A stretch of 64,000 nt of DNA, taken from the NCBI GenBank assembly GCA_050485405.1, contig JBJHBI010000015.1:1-64000 (forward strand), in the 5' to 3' direction. The DNA is from Saliniramus sp050485405 (GTDB lineage: Bacteria > Pseudomonadota > Alphaproteobacteria > Rhizobiales > Beijerinckiaceae). Below the pieces are notes generated by a model. The model made no database searches. It was not told the origin of the DNA and worked only from the letters and a program-made list of their open reading frames with translations. A program made the position numbers and the translations under genes. Positions within the stretch are counted from its first letter, which is position 1; every line of letters starts with the position of its first letter. Positions 9,256 to 18,167 of this stretch are shown here, piece after piece.

Positions 9256-10674
9256 TTACGTACGGGGATCGCGATCCGATGACCCGCGCGCGTCGAAAAC
9301 ATGTTCTGGTTCTAAAATAGGCACGCCCGGCGCGTTATCCAGTTCCTGCATGTCGAAAGCGGGATCGCGCCATTCGAAAGCCTCGCGCCGCCAGACGATC
9401 CGGGCGATGGCGCCGGGGCGTCCGTGGGCGGGCTTGTTGGTGAGGACGAGCTGCGCGCCGGTGCGTTCGATCAGCGTCTTGGCGATGAAGACGCCGAGCC
9501 CGTGCCCCTGCATGCGCTCGCCGCGCCCGCGCTTGTCCGATCCCCGGCTCGTCACATAAGGCTCGCCCAGCCGCAGCAGGATGTCGGGGCGGATGCCCGG
9601 CCCGTCATCGTGGATCTCGATACGCACATCGCGGGCATCCCAGCGCGCCACGACATGCACCGCCGTATCGGCGAAGTCGACGGCGTTGTCGATCAGGTTG
9701 GCCAGCCCGTAGATGAGGCCCGGATTGCGCTGGCAGTAGGGCTCGGCCCCCTCACCCTCGATATCCACGTGCAGGGGCACGCCGATGCCGCGCTGCGGAC
9801 CGACCACCTCCTCGATGAGATGGCCGAGGCTGATCCGCTCGAGGAAGCCGCGCTTGTCCTCGGCGCTGAGCGAGGTAAGCTTGCCGAGGATGGCGCGGCA
9901 GCGCTCGGCTTGACTGTGAAGGAGCGCGAGATCCTCCGCCGTCTCCGAATCCGCCGGTGCGCGCCGGGCGAGTTCCTTGGCGACGAGGGTGATGGTGGCG
10001 AGCGGCGTTCCAAGCTCATGGGCCGCCGCAGCAGCGAGCCCGTCGATCTGGGAGAGGTGCTGTTCGCGCGCCAGCACGAGCTCCGTTGCCGCGAGCGCCT
10101 GCGCGAGCTGTCGCCCCTCCTCGGCGATACGCCAGGCATAGACACCGATGAAGGCGGTGCCGAGCAGGATCGCGAACCATTTGCCGCTGATATAGAGAAA
10201 CGGCATCTGGAAGGTCTCGCCCGGAATCCAGGGCAGCGGCAGATGGGCGAGCGCGAGCAGCGTCGCGCAACCCACGGCGAGCAGGCCGAGGAACAGCGTG
10301 CGTAACGGCGGCAGCGCCGTCGCCGAAATCAGGACCGGGGCGAGGAAGAGCAGGCTGAACGGGTTCTGCAAGCCGCCCGTCAGAAAGAGCAGCAACGCGA
10401 GCTGGACGATGTCGAAGGCGAGCAGCCCCGTCGCCGTATCGTCGTGAAGACGATGGCTCGCCGGGTAGCGGATGCGGATCGCGATGTTGAGAAGCGCAGC
10501 CAGACCGATCAGCGTCAGGCAGGCGGCGAAGGGCAGCGTGTAGCCCAGCCCGAAATGCACACCGAACACCGCGAGACTCTGCCCCGTCACCGCGAGCCAG
10601 CGCAGACGCACCAGCGTTTCGAGACGCAGGCGTCGCGCGTTGAGACTGAGATCTTGCGGGTCGTAACTCATCAT
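9256..10674 (-). CDS. regB: RegB/ActS/PrrB-type redox sensor histidine kinase
   Basis: Membrane sensor kinase of 472 residues that partners RegA. Six transmembrane helices occupy roughly residues 25-185 and include the quinone-sensing heptad GGLQNPF at 100-106. The H-box AAAAHELGTPLATI has the phospho-acceptor His219, and Cys259 in AERCRAIL corresponds to the redox-active cysteine known in this family. The HATPase part has NLIDNAVDFA, DDGPGI and GHGLGVFIAK. It precedes regA on the same strand. The senC and hvrA genes that often sit beside this pair are not in the neighbourhood, but ccdA, a cytochrome c maturation gene, is upstream. Confidence 0.94.
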   Translation of the reverse strand: MMSYDPQDLSLNARRLRLETLVRLRWLAVTGQSLAVFGVHFGLGYTLPFAACLTLIGLAALLNIAIRIRYPASHRLHDDTATGLLAFDIVQLALLLFLTGGLQNPFSLLFLAPVLISATALPPLRTLFLGLLAVGCATLLALAHLPLPWIPGETFQMPFLYISGKWFAILLGTAFIGVYAWRIAEEGRQLAQALAATELVLAREQHLSQIDGLAAAAAHELGTPLATITLVAKELARRAPADSETAEDLALLHSQAERCRAILGKLTSLSAEDKRGFLERISLGHLIEEVVGPQRGIGVPLHVDIEGEGAEPYCQRNPGLIYGLANLIDNAVDFADTAVHVVARWDARDVRIEIHDDGPGIRPDILLRLGEPYVTSRGSDKRGRGERMQGHGLGVFIAKTLIERTGAQLVLTNKPAHGRPGAIARIVWRREAFEWRDPAFDMQELDNAPGVPILEPEHVFDARGSSDRDPRT

Positions 10675-10724
10675 CGACGGAATCTAGCGCGCGTTCCGGC
10701 CAGGGGGATGACTGTCGGCGAAAT

Positions 10725-11453
10725 TCAGCCCAGCCTCCCGAGCACGGGGAAAGTCTCCAGCATCCAGAAGGCCATCATCTCGATGCCCCCGGTGAGGAAC
10801 GCGATACCCGTGAGCACGAGCAGGCCCCCCATCGCCTTCTCGACCATACCGAAACGGCTCTTCATGCGCTTGAGGAAATTGACGAAGGGCTTCATCGCGA
10901 AAGCGGCGAGGATGAAGGGAATGCCCATCCCGGCGGAATAGACCGCGAGCAGGAAGGCACCGCGCGCCACGCTCTGCTCGGTCCCCGCCACGGCGAGGAT
11001 CGCGGCGAGGATCGGGCCGATACACGGCGTCCAGCCGAAGGCGAAGGCGAGGCCCATCACGTAGGCGCCCCACAGATTGACGTTCGAGCCGGCCTGGAAA
11101 CGCGCCTCGCGATAGAGCATGGCGATGCGGAAGACCCCGAGAAAATGCAGCCCCATCAGGATGATGATCACCCCGGCAATGATGCCGAACACGTCCATGT
11201 ACTGGCGCACCAGTTGACCCAGCGCCGAGGCCGTGGCGCCGAGCAGGGTGAAGACAGTGGTGAAGCCCAGGACGAAGACGATCGCCGTCGTGATCGCCCG
11301 CTTGCGCAGCTGGGGATCATCCGCATTCTCGATCCGGTCCAGCGAGGTCCCCGCCAGATAGGTCATGTAGGGCGGCACCAGGGGCAGCACGCAGGGCGAC
11401 AGGAAGCTGATCAATCCGCCGGCGAGGGCGGCCAGTATCGAAATCTCCATCAT
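10725..11453 (-). CDS. ccdA: Cytochrome c biogenesis / thiol-disulfide transporter CcdA
   Basis: Inner-membrane protein of 242 residues with six hydrophobic segments. It passes reducing equivalents across the membrane for apocytochrome c maturation or thiol repair. The redox cysteines are Cys21 in FLSPCVLPLVP and Cys144 in GWTPCIGP, the two hallmark motifs of CcdA/DsbD-beta proteins. Upstream of regB on the same strand with about 50 bases between them, which may place redox sensing and cytochrome assembly in one transcript; this is inference. Confidence 0.93.
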   Translation of the reverse strand: MMEISILAALAGGLISFLSPCVLPLVPPYMTYLAGTSLDRIENADDPQLRKRAITTAIVFVLGFTTVFTLLGATASALGQLVRQYMDVFGIIAGVIIILMGLHFLGVFRIAMLYREARFQAGSNVNLWGAYVMGLAFAFGWTPCIGPILAAILAVAGTEQSVARGAFLLAVYSAGMGIPFILAAFAMKPFVNFLKRMKSRFGMVEKAMGGLLVLTGIAFLTGGIEMMAFWMLETFPVLGRLG

Positions 11454-11583
11454 GCCCCGCTTCTAGCTTCCGAACGCGCACAGGAAAAGCCGTCGCAACA
11501 CGCTCTCGCGGCCTCGTGATGGCGCGTGATAGAACGTTTGCATCACGATTCCATTGGGAAAGATCAATTGGAGGCGCAGCACG

Positions 11584-12618
11584 ATGACGCAGCACGGCGA
11601 AACCGGCACCGGGGCGAGCCTCACTGGCCCGACGAACAGCATCGCGGACGTTCCCGGCCTGCGGGTCGGGCAGGCCCACGACACCAATCTCGCCTCCGGA
11701 GTGAGCGTCGTGATCTTCGACGATCCGGCAACCGTCGGCGTCTCGGCGCTGGGCGGCGCGGCGGGAGGCCGCGATCACGCCATGCTCGCCCCTGATGCCA
11801 TCGTCGAAGGCGTGCACGCGCTGGTTCTCTCCGGCGGATCGGCATATGGGCTCGACGCGGCGAGCGGGGTGCAGGCCTGGCTGCGCGAGCGCGAGATCGG
11901 CTTCCGGCTCGGCGCGGCGCTGATCCCGATCGTGCCGCAGGCGATCTGCTTCGATCTGCTCAATGGCGGCGACAAGGATTGGGGCCGCTACCCGCCCTAT
12001 CGCGAACTCGCCTGGGACGCCTGCGACAATGCCGGCCCGGAAGTCGCGCTCGGCACGGTCGGCGCGGGATACGGCGCGACCACGGTCGATCTCAAGGGCG
12101 GCGTCGGCTCGGCCTCGGCCCGGCTCGCGAGCGGCCATATGGTGGCGGCGCTCGCGGTGGTGAACGCGGTCGGCTCGACGGTGATCGAAGGCGGGCCGCA
12201 TTTCTGGGCGGCCGGGCTCGAGATCGGCGACGAATTCGGCGGGCTCGGCTGGCCGCAATCCCCTCCCGGCACCCGCCATCGCATGCGCTGGAAGGGCGGG
12301 CCGCAGCCGGGCACGACCATCGCCATTATTGCCACCGATGCCGCCCTGACCAAGGCGCAGGCCACCCGCGTCGCCATCGCGGCAAATGACGGGCTCGCCC
12401 GCGCACTCGACCTCGCCCATGCCCCCTTCGACGGCGATACGATCTTCGCCGCAGCGACCGGGGCTCGCCCGCTCGCCGATCCGGTAAACGATCTGACCTC
12501 GATCGGCGCCACGGCTGCGAATGTGCTCGCGCGGGCGATCGCGCGCGGCGTGCACACGGCGACGGCCCTGCCCTATGAGGGCGCCCTGCCCGCCTGGCGC
12601 GACCGCTTCGGCGGCTGA
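11584..12618 (+). CDS. P1 (S58) family self-processing aminopeptidase, DmpA/NylC-like
   Basis: N-terminal-nucleophile hydrolase of 344 residues related to L-aminopeptidase DmpA and the nylon-oligomer hydrolase NylC. These are made as one chain that cuts itself into two subunits. The conserved features are ITDVPGLRVG-like start (here IADVPGLRVGQ), LSGGSAYGLDAA, VGAGYGAT and the segment PGTTIAIIATDAALTK, where family alignment puts self-cleavage between Gly243 and Thr244, leaving Thr as nucleophile. The ATG at 11584 has a GGAGG site; an in-frame start ten codons upstream does not. Substrate unknown. It is divergent from ccdA. Confidence 0.88.
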   Translation: MTQHGETGTGASLTGPTNSIADVPGLRVGQAHDTNLASGVSVVIFDDPATVGVSALGGAAGGRDHAMLAPDAIVEGVHALVLSGGSAYGLDAASGVQAWLREREIGFRLGAALIPIVPQAICFDLLNGGDKDWGRYPPYRELAWDACDNAGPEVALGTVGAGYGATTVDLKGGVGSASARLASGHMVAALAVVNAVGSTVIEGGPHFWAAGLEIGDEFGGLGWPQSPPGTRHRMRWKGGPQPGTTIAIIATDAALTKAQATRVAIAANDGLARALDLAHAPFDGDTIFAAATGARPLADPVNDLTSIGATAANVLARAIARGVHTATALPYEGALPAWRDRFGG

Positions 12619-12634
12619 GCCGGCGCTCGGTTGT

Positions 12635-12868
12635 TCAGGCGCCGTTCTCCGCATGTGAACGGGCGCGGTCGAGCGCCCGCGCCTCGACATGATCGGCGCG
12701 CAGGCGCCAATCCGCCGTGCGCTCGGCATGCCGGAAGCGTCCCTGCGCCTCGTCGACGGCGCCTGCCTCGCAATCGGCATCGACATCGAACCAACGCTGG
12801 CAGATCAGGGTCTCGTGACCCGTGGCATCACTGACACGCTTGAGAAATCGTACCCGAAACAACGGCAT
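12635..12868 (-). CDS. Small conserved hypothetical protein (77 aa)
   Basis: Small acidic/basic soluble protein beginning MPLFRVRFLKRV and containing ETLICQRWFDVDA and a WRLRADHVEA segment near the C terminus. This pattern looks like a short family I recall from Rhizobiales genomes, of unknown function. A strong ribosome site (AGGGAGAGG) lies just upstream of the ATG at 12868, whereas a longer reading from 12973 has none. It is convergent with the peptidase gene and divergent from xseA. Confidence 0.6.
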   Translation of the reverse strand: MPLFRVRFLKRVSDATGHETLICQRWFDVDADCEAGAVDEAQGRFRHAERTADWRLRADHVEARALDRARSHAENGA

Positions 12869-13032
12869 GGCGCCTCTCCCTGCTGCGCCCCCGGGCCCGG
12901 TCGGCATCATGCGTGCCTTCACCGAGATTTTCAGATTGCCCCAACGGAAGGAGGCGATCAAGCGAAGTCGCACGCCGATAGAGCACGATCGGGGTTTTCA
13001 TCGAAGCGCGAATCTGCGCTACAAGTCGAAGC

Positions 13033-14595
13033 ATGAGCCAGCCCGCTTCCAACGCCGCCGAATTCACCGTCTCCGAGCTCTCCGGAGCGCTCAAGCGCAC
13101 AATCGAGGACGCGTTCGGTCATGTGCGCCTGCGCGGTGAGATCTCCGGATTTCGCGGGCCGCATTCCTCGGGCCATTGCTATTTCTCGCTCAAGGACCAG
13201 AACGCGCGCATCGACGCGGTGATCTGGCGCGGCACCTATGGCCGCCTGCGCGTCAAGCCGCAGGAGGGGCTCGAAGTGATCGCGACGGGGCGGATCACGA
13301 CGTTTCCGGGAAAATCCAGCTACCAGATCATCATCGACACGATCGAACCGGCGGGTGTCGGCGCGCTCATGGCGCTGCTGGAGGAGCGCAAACGCAAGCT
13401 CGAGGGGCAGGGCCTGTTCGCGCCGGAGCGCAAGCGCCCCCTGCCCTATCTGCCGCGCGTCATCGGCGTCGTCACCTCGCCGACCGGTGCCGTGATCCGC
13501 GACATCCTCCACCGTCTGCAGGACCGGTTTCCGCGTCATGTCCTGGTCTGGCCGGTGCGCGTCCAGGGCGAGACGAGCGGCGAGGAGGTCGCAGCCGGGG
13601 TGCGTGGCTTCAATGCGCTCGAACCGGGCGGCGTCATCCCGCGCCCCGATGTGATCATCGTCGCGCGCGGTGGCGGCTCGATCGAGGATCTGTGGGGGTT
13701 CAACGACGAGGATCTGGTGCATGCCGTTGCCGAAAGCGCCATCCCGGTCATCTCCGCCGTCGGCCACGAAACCGACTGGACACTGATCGACCTCGTCGCC
13801 GACCGCCGCGCGCCGACGCCGACGGGCGCGGCCGAGATGGTGGTGCCGGTGCGGCTCGATCTGCTCGCGACCGTGCACGATCTCGCCCATCGCCACGAGG
13901 ATGCGATGCTGCGCCGGCTGGAGCGGCTTCGCGCGGATCTGCGCTCGGCGGCGCGCGCCCTGCCCACACCGGACGAGATCCTCTCCACCAAGCGCCAGCG
14001 GCTCGATCTCGCCGGCGCGCGGCTGCCTGCGGCTCTGCGGGCGAATGCGCGGGGGCTGGAGCGGCGGTTTTCGCAGATCGGACAGCGGCTGGAGCGCGCC
14101 TCCCCGCGCCTCGCCGCAGCCCGCGCCCGCGCCGCACTCGATGCGGTGGGCGAACGCCCGCGACAGGCGCTCTCCGCCCTGACGACGCGACTACGGCCCC
14201 GCCTCGACGATCTCGGCGCGCGGCTGCGCTATCTCCACGCGGCGGGCCTGCGCGAGCGCCGGGCACTGCTCGACAGCCGCGTTTCGCTTCTGCGCAGCTA
14301 CAGCCATCGCGAGACACTCAAACGCGGCTTCGTGCTGGTGACGGATGGCGATGGCGCGCTCCTGCGCGACGGTGCCACGTTGCGTGCGGGCGATGCCGTC
14401 ACGCTGACCTTTCATGACGCGGTGCGCGCCGCACAGATCACGGATGGCGAGGGTACGGGCTCAGGAGCGAAGGCATCGGCGCCGCGCGATGCGGAGCCGA
14501 AACCTGCATCGACCAAGCCCGCATCGACCAAGCCCGCAACCAAGCCCGCCGCGCGCAAAGCCGCATCCGGTCAGGGCTCGTTGTTCGATCTGTGA
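13033..14595 (+). CDS. xseA: Exodeoxyribonuclease VII large subunit
   Basis: Large subunit of exonuclease VII, which degrades single-stranded DNA. The N-terminal OB-fold (about 10-110, with GEISGFRGPHSSGHCYF) is followed by the catalytic domain with VIGVVTSPTGAVIRD, the ARGGGSIEDLW motif and SAVGHETD. A long coiled coil covers roughly 285-430. The last 45 residues are a Lys/Pro/Ala-rich tail carrying a short KPAST repeat encoded by 15-base direct repeats; such tails are variable in the family. The small subunit xseB is not in the window. A methyltransferase gene begins at its stop codon. Confidence 0.96.
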   Translation: MSQPASNAAEFTVSELSGALKRTIEDAFGHVRLRGEISGFRGPHSSGHCYFSLKDQNARIDAVIWRGTYGRLRVKPQEGLEVIATGRITTFPGKSSYQIIIDTIEPAGVGALMALLEERKRKLEGQGLFAPERKRPLPYLPRVIGVVTSPTGAVIRDILHRLQDRFPRHVLVWPVRVQGETSGEEVAAGVRGFNALEPGGVIPRPDVIIVARGGGSIEDLWGFNDEDLVHAVAESAIPVISAVGHETDWTLIDLVADRRAPTPTGAAEMVVPVRLDLLATVHDLAHRHEDAMLRRLERLRADLRSAARALPTPDEILSTKRQRLDLAGARLPAALRANARGLERRFSQIGQRLERASPRLAAARARAALDAVGERPRQALSALTTRLRPRLDDLGARLRYLHAAGLRERRALLDSRVSLLRSYSHRETLKRGFVLVTDGDGALLRDGATLRAGDAVTLTFHDAVRAAQITDGEGTGSGAKASAPRDAEPKPASTKPASTKPATKPAARKAASGQGSLFDL

Positions 14596-14597
14596 CG

Positions 14598-15275
14598 ATG
14601 GCCCCCGCACCGGCCCCGCTCGGTGATCCCGCGCAGCGCGAAGCCTTCATCCGTGCTCATACACGGCTGATGCCGGTGCCGCATACGCCCGAGATCAGCC
14701 TCCATGTGGCCGACGAGGCGACGGCGCTCTGGGAGAAGACCGAGGAAGAGCTCGGCGCGCTCGGCCTGCCGCCGCCCTTCTGGGCCTTCGCCTGGGCCGG
14801 CGGGCAGGCGCTCGCGCGCTACATTCTGGACAATCCGCAGATCGTACGCGGCAAGCATGTGCTCGATTTCGCCGCCGGCTCCGGCCTCGTCGGCATCGCC
14901 GCCGCGAAAGCGGGCGCGGCGCGGGTCGAGGCCGCCGATATCGACCCGTTCGCGCTGGCTGCGATGCCGCTCAATGCGCGAGTGAACGGTGTGACCCTCG
15001 AACCGCGCGGGGCGGATCTGATCGATACGGTTGAGGACTGGGACGTCGTTCTCGCCGGCGATATCTGCTACGAGCGCGACCTCGCCGCCCGCGTCATCAC
15101 CTGGCTGGAGACGCTACACCGCGCCGGCACCACAGTGCTGATCGGCGACCCCGCCCGCGCCTATCTGCCCAAAACGCTGATAAAGCTGGCTGAATACAGC
15201 GTACCCACGACGCGCGTTCTGGAAGATGCGGAGATCAAACGCAGCGGGGTCTGGGGGTTCGCCGCGCGGGAATGA
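14598..15275 (+). CDS. Class I SAM-dependent methyltransferase (PrmA / ETFB-lysine type)
   Basis: About 225 residues with a Rossmann-type SAM fold: motif I VLDFAAGSGLVGIAA near residues 90-104, the acidic ADIDPFA after beta-2 and DVVLAGDICYERD as motif IV. The TPFWAFAWAGGQ-like stretch (here PPPFWAFAWAGGQALAR) is typical of nicotinamide-N-methylase-like and ETFB lysine methyltransferase-like proteins. Either a GTG at 14592, overlapping the xseA stop as GTGA, or the ATG at 14598 is the start. Translational coupling to xseA is likely. The protein substrate is unknown. Confidence 0.85.
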   Translation: MAPAPAPLGDPAQREAFIRAHTRLMPVPHTPEISLHVADEATALWEKTEEELGALGLPPPFWAFAWAGGQALARYILDNPQIVRGKHVLDFAAGSGLVGIAAAKAGAARVEAADIDPFALAAMPLNARVNGVTLEPRGADLIDTVEDWDVVLAGDICYERDLAARVITWLETLHRAGTTVLIGDPARAYLPKTLIKLAEYSVPTTRVLEDAEIKRSGVWGFAARE

Positions 15276-15298
15276 AGCCGCTACCCGCGAAAAGCTAC

Positions 15299-16825
15299 TC
15301 ACCCGCTCTCCGCCACCCGCGCCATCGGTTCCGGTGCCATCTCCGCATTGGCATCGCCCGCGCGGGTCTCCCAGCCGAGGTCGGGGAGTGCGACGATGCG
15401 GGCGCCGCGCAGATCGTTGCGGCAGACGATGTAGCCGCGCTGTTCCATATATTGCACCAGACGCCGGGCGCGACCGGGGGAGCGGCTGCCGCAGATGCGG
15501 GCGATCTCGCCGTCGGGCGGGCATGGCGCGCCTTCGAGCGCGGCGCGAGCAAAGAGCAGGTAGACGCCCTGGATGTCCTCGGGCAGGCCCTCGGCGCAGC
15601 GCAGGGCCTCGTCCCATTGCGGGTTTTCCGCCATCTGCGCATCCACCCCGGCGCGGGCGACGGTGAGACGGCGGCGGAATTCCGCGAGATCGGGCGGGCC
15701 TCCGGGCACGCGCCTGATCCGGCAACGCACCAGAAAATCCTGATAGAGCACCGCATGCGAACGGAACGACGCATCCGGATCGGAGAGAATTTCCCCCATC
15801 ACCGCTTTGAGGCCAGCCTCGCGCGCCTGCGGATCGGCGGCGGGTTCGTCGGGCGCGGGCATGGCGGGGCGCTCGCGCACGACGCGGGCGAGGAGATCGT
15901 TGGTCGAGGGCAGCGGCGCGGGGGCGGGCCTGCGCTGGATCTGCTCGCGCTCGTGCTCACGTTCTTCCGCCGTGGGCGGGGCGAAGATCAGATCGCGGGC
16001 TTCTTCCGCAGGCTGCTCCGGCAGCGGCATCAGTTTGGGTGAGGTCGAGCGCGCCTGCGTTTCCACATCGCCGATACGAATCGAGATCGGGCGGCGCGAC
16101 AAGGCGGGGCCGAGCGCGATGAAATGCCCGCGCGCGAGATCGCGGAACGCCTCCGCCTGACGCCGCTCCATGCCGAGCAGATCGGCGGCGCGCATCATGT
16201 CGATATCGAGAAAGGTGCGCCCCATCAGGAAGTTGGAGGCTTCCGCCGCGACGTTCTTGGCGAGTTTCGCCAGGCGCTGCGTGGCGATGACACCGGCGAG
16301 CCCGCGCTTGCGCCCGCGACACATCAGGTTGGTCATGGCGCCGAGCGAGACCTTGCGCGCATCGTCGGACACCTCCCCCGCAGCGGTGGGCGCGAAGAGC
16401 TGCGCCTCGTCGACGACGACGAGCATCGGATACCAGTAATCGCGCTCGGCATCGAACAGGCCACCGAGGAAGGCCGCCGCCGCGCGCATCTGCTGATCGG
16501 CTTCGAGCCCTTCGAGATTGAGCACGACGGAAACCCGGTGCTGGCGCACGCGCGCGGCGATGCGCTGCAGATCGCCCTCCCCGCGCTCGGCATCGACGAC
16601 GATATGGCCGAATCGCTCGGCCAGCGTGACGAAATCGCCCTCCGGGTCGATCACCGCCTGCTGCACCCAGGGCGCGCTCTGTTCGAGAAGGCGGCGCAGG
16701 AGATGCGACTTGCCCGAGCCGGAATTACCCTGGACCAGCAGACGCGTGGCCAGAAGCTCCTCCAGATCCAGCACGGCCCGGCTCTCGCCCGGCCCCGTCA
16801 CCCCCATATCCACACCGACCGTCAT
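15299..16825 (-). CDS. HerA-like ATPase (DUF87/DUF853-type)
   Basis: 508-residue ATPase of the HerA/FtsK superfamily. Walker A is GNSGSGKSH near residue 33; Walker B is MLVVVDEAQLF; an arginine-rich segment CRGRKRGLAGVIATQRLAK follows, as in HerA helicase-like proteins. The C-terminal 200 residues are Pro/Glu-rich and end in a small helical domain. Archaeal HerA works with NurA in DNA end processing, but bacterial stand-alone relatives have no settled role. It is the last gene of a minus-strand group with the zinc-ribbon, GYF-TM2 and RDD proteins, after a 106-base gap. Confidence 0.85.
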   Translation of the reverse strand: MTVGVDMGVTGPGESRAVLDLEELLATRLLVQGNSGSGKSHLLRRLLEQSAPWVQQAVIDPEGDFVTLAERFGHIVVDAERGEGDLQRIAARVRQHRVSVVLNLEGLEADQQMRAAAAFLGGLFDAERDYWYPMLVVVDEAQLFAPTAAGEVSDDARKVSLGAMTNLMCRGRKRGLAGVIATQRLAKLAKNVAAEASNFLMGRTFLDIDMMRAADLLGMERRQAEAFRDLARGHFIALGPALSRRPISIRIGDVETQARSTSPKLMPLPEQPAEEARDLIFAPPTAEEREHEREQIQRRPAPAPLPSTNDLLARVVRERPAMPAPDEPAADPQAREAGLKAVMGEILSDPDASFRSHAVLYQDFLVRCRIRRVPGGPPDLAEFRRRLTVARAGVDAQMAENPQWDEALRCAEGLPEDIQGVYLLFARAALEGAPCPPDGEIARICGSRSPGRARRLVQYMEQRGYIVCRNDLRGARIVALPDLGWETRAGDANAEMAPEPMARVAESG

Positions 16826-16931
16826 GCCCGCTCCCGTCGCATTGCACCGGATGCGGTGATAGCACAGGAGCCGCCCGTGAGGAGGCCGCGCGGGACGCCC
16901 TCCACAGCTTCGGGCCGATCGTGCATGAGGC

Positions 16932-17477
16932 TCAGGCCGGGCGGATGCGTCCGGGCGGCTCGCCGGGAACGAAGGGTGCGGCGGGGAGCAGGCCGCGCAG
17001 GAACGATTCGACCGCCCCGCTCAGGGCGCCCGCCCAGCCTGCGAGCAGCAGCAACGCCTGCATTCCGAACTGGTAGCTCAAGATCAGATTGACGAGCGCG
17101 ACGGCGCCGATCAGCGCATATTGCGTCAAGGCGCCCACGGCCTCGTCGGAGGCCGGTCGCAGCACCCGCCAGCTGCAATAGGCCAGCGCGGCGATGGCTG
17201 GGGCGAAGGCGAAGGGGATGAGCGCCATCAGCCAGAGCGCCGCATAGCGCCTGCGCAGGAAGCCGATCACCGCCGCGCGCAGGCGGGTATCGAGCCGGGC
17301 GAATGTCCCGCGCAGCCGCGCATCGGTCGCTTCGACAGCGAGAATCACGCCGCAGGCGGGACACACCACGGCTCTTGCCGGCACGGGCGCGCCGCAGGAC
17401 GGGCAATGGCGCTCCGGTGGCGGCGGAGGACGGGCGGGGAGCCGCGTCTCACCCGCAGCATCGCCGGGCGCGGTCAT
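16932..17477 (-). CDS. Zinc-ribbon membrane protein
   Basis: 181-residue protein with an N-terminal zinc ribbon (CPSCGAPVPARAVVCPACG, two CxxC pairs) and three or so hydrophobic helices between about 75 and 165. No enzyme motif is visible; such proteins are commonly annotated as zinc-ribbon domain proteins of unknown role. The ATG at 17477 overlaps the stop of the upstream GYF-TM2 gene as ATGA, supporting translational coupling. A GTG three codons upstream is an alternative start. Confidence 0.75.
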   Translation of the reverse strand: MTAPGDAAGETRLPARPPPPPERHCPSCGAPVPARAVVCPACGVILAVEATDARLRGTFARLDTRLRAAVIGFLRRRYAALWLMALIPFAFAPAIAALAYCSWRVLRPASDEAVGALTQYALIGAVALVNLILSYQFGMQALLLLAGWAGALSGAVESFLRGLLPAAPFVPGEPPGRIRPA

Positions 17478-18127
17478 TGTCGCCACAAATGGGCGTTGGC
17501 GGCCACGTTGAGCCGCTTCGCGCCGTTATAGGCGTCGATCATGCTCCAGATCCAGGTGATCCAGCCGAGGAAGACGATCCAGAGCAGGATCGTCAGGATC
17601 AACATCACGATCCCCTTCGCAATCTGCCCGTTATAGAATTGCCCCAGCCCGGCGAAGAGAAACGAAAGGAAGAGCGCGAGGCCGGGGCTCTTGGGGCCGA
17701 TATCGCCGGCGGCGGCGGCATAGGCGGCGATCGGCGGCGGGGCATGCTGATGGATCTGCACGATCGTGCCGCCGTTACCGGTGGAGACGGTTCCCGTCGT
17801 GAAGGCGGGCGCTCCCGGCATCGGCTGCTGCGGGCGCAGGAGATCGCGCAACACGCGGTCATCGGCGAGGCGCGTCCAGTCCTGCGAGCCGAGTTTGGCG
17901 ACGCTCGTATCCGGGCCGATCCGCCCCTCCGCGAGGTAGCCCCTCAGCGCATGGCCGTCATACGGCCCCCAGCTCTGGCCATCGAGATGCAGGAACCATT
18001 GCCCGTCCAGAGGATGCGGCGGCTTCTGCGGCGCGGTCGTGGGGAGGCCGCGCGCATCGTCGGGACGATCGCCGGCCGGACCGGGCGCAGGCGCGCGCGG
18101 CGGGTCTTCGGGGGGTGTCGATGTCAT
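17474..18127 (-). CDS. GYF_2 and TM2 domain membrane protein
   Basis: 217 residues. A Pro-rich N terminus is followed by a GYF_2-type domain (about 42-95, with QWFLHLDGQSWGPYDG and a Trp near its end), a Pro/Gln-rich linker, and a C-terminal TM2 domain with the helix-turn-helix pair FLFAGLGQFYNGQIAKG and IWSMIDAYNGAKRLN. GYF_2 domains are thought to bind Pro-rich peptides, TM2 domains are two-helix hairpins. Overlaps the next gene by 4 bases and follows the RDD gene by 40 bases. Function unknown. Confidence 0.85.
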   Translation of the reverse strand: MTSTPPEDPPRAPAPGPAGDRPDDARGLPTTAPQKPPHPLDGQWFLHLDGQSWGPYDGHALRGYLAEGRIGPDTSVAKLGSQDWTRLADDRVLRDLLRPQQPMPGAPAFTTGTVSTGNGGTIVQIHQHAPPPIAAYAAAAGDIGPKSPGLALFLSFLFAGLGQFYNGQIAKGIVMLILTILLWIVFLGWITWIWSMIDAYNGAKRLNVAANAHLWRQ

Positions 18128-18167
18128 GATTGCTTCCGCCTCCTCGGGCGATGCAGAAAAGACCGCA

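Noticed and set aside
11317..12786. Minus-strand open frame of 489 codons
   Set aside because: Overlaps the DmpA-type peptidase and the ccdA start; composition is Arg/Ala-rich and matches no family.
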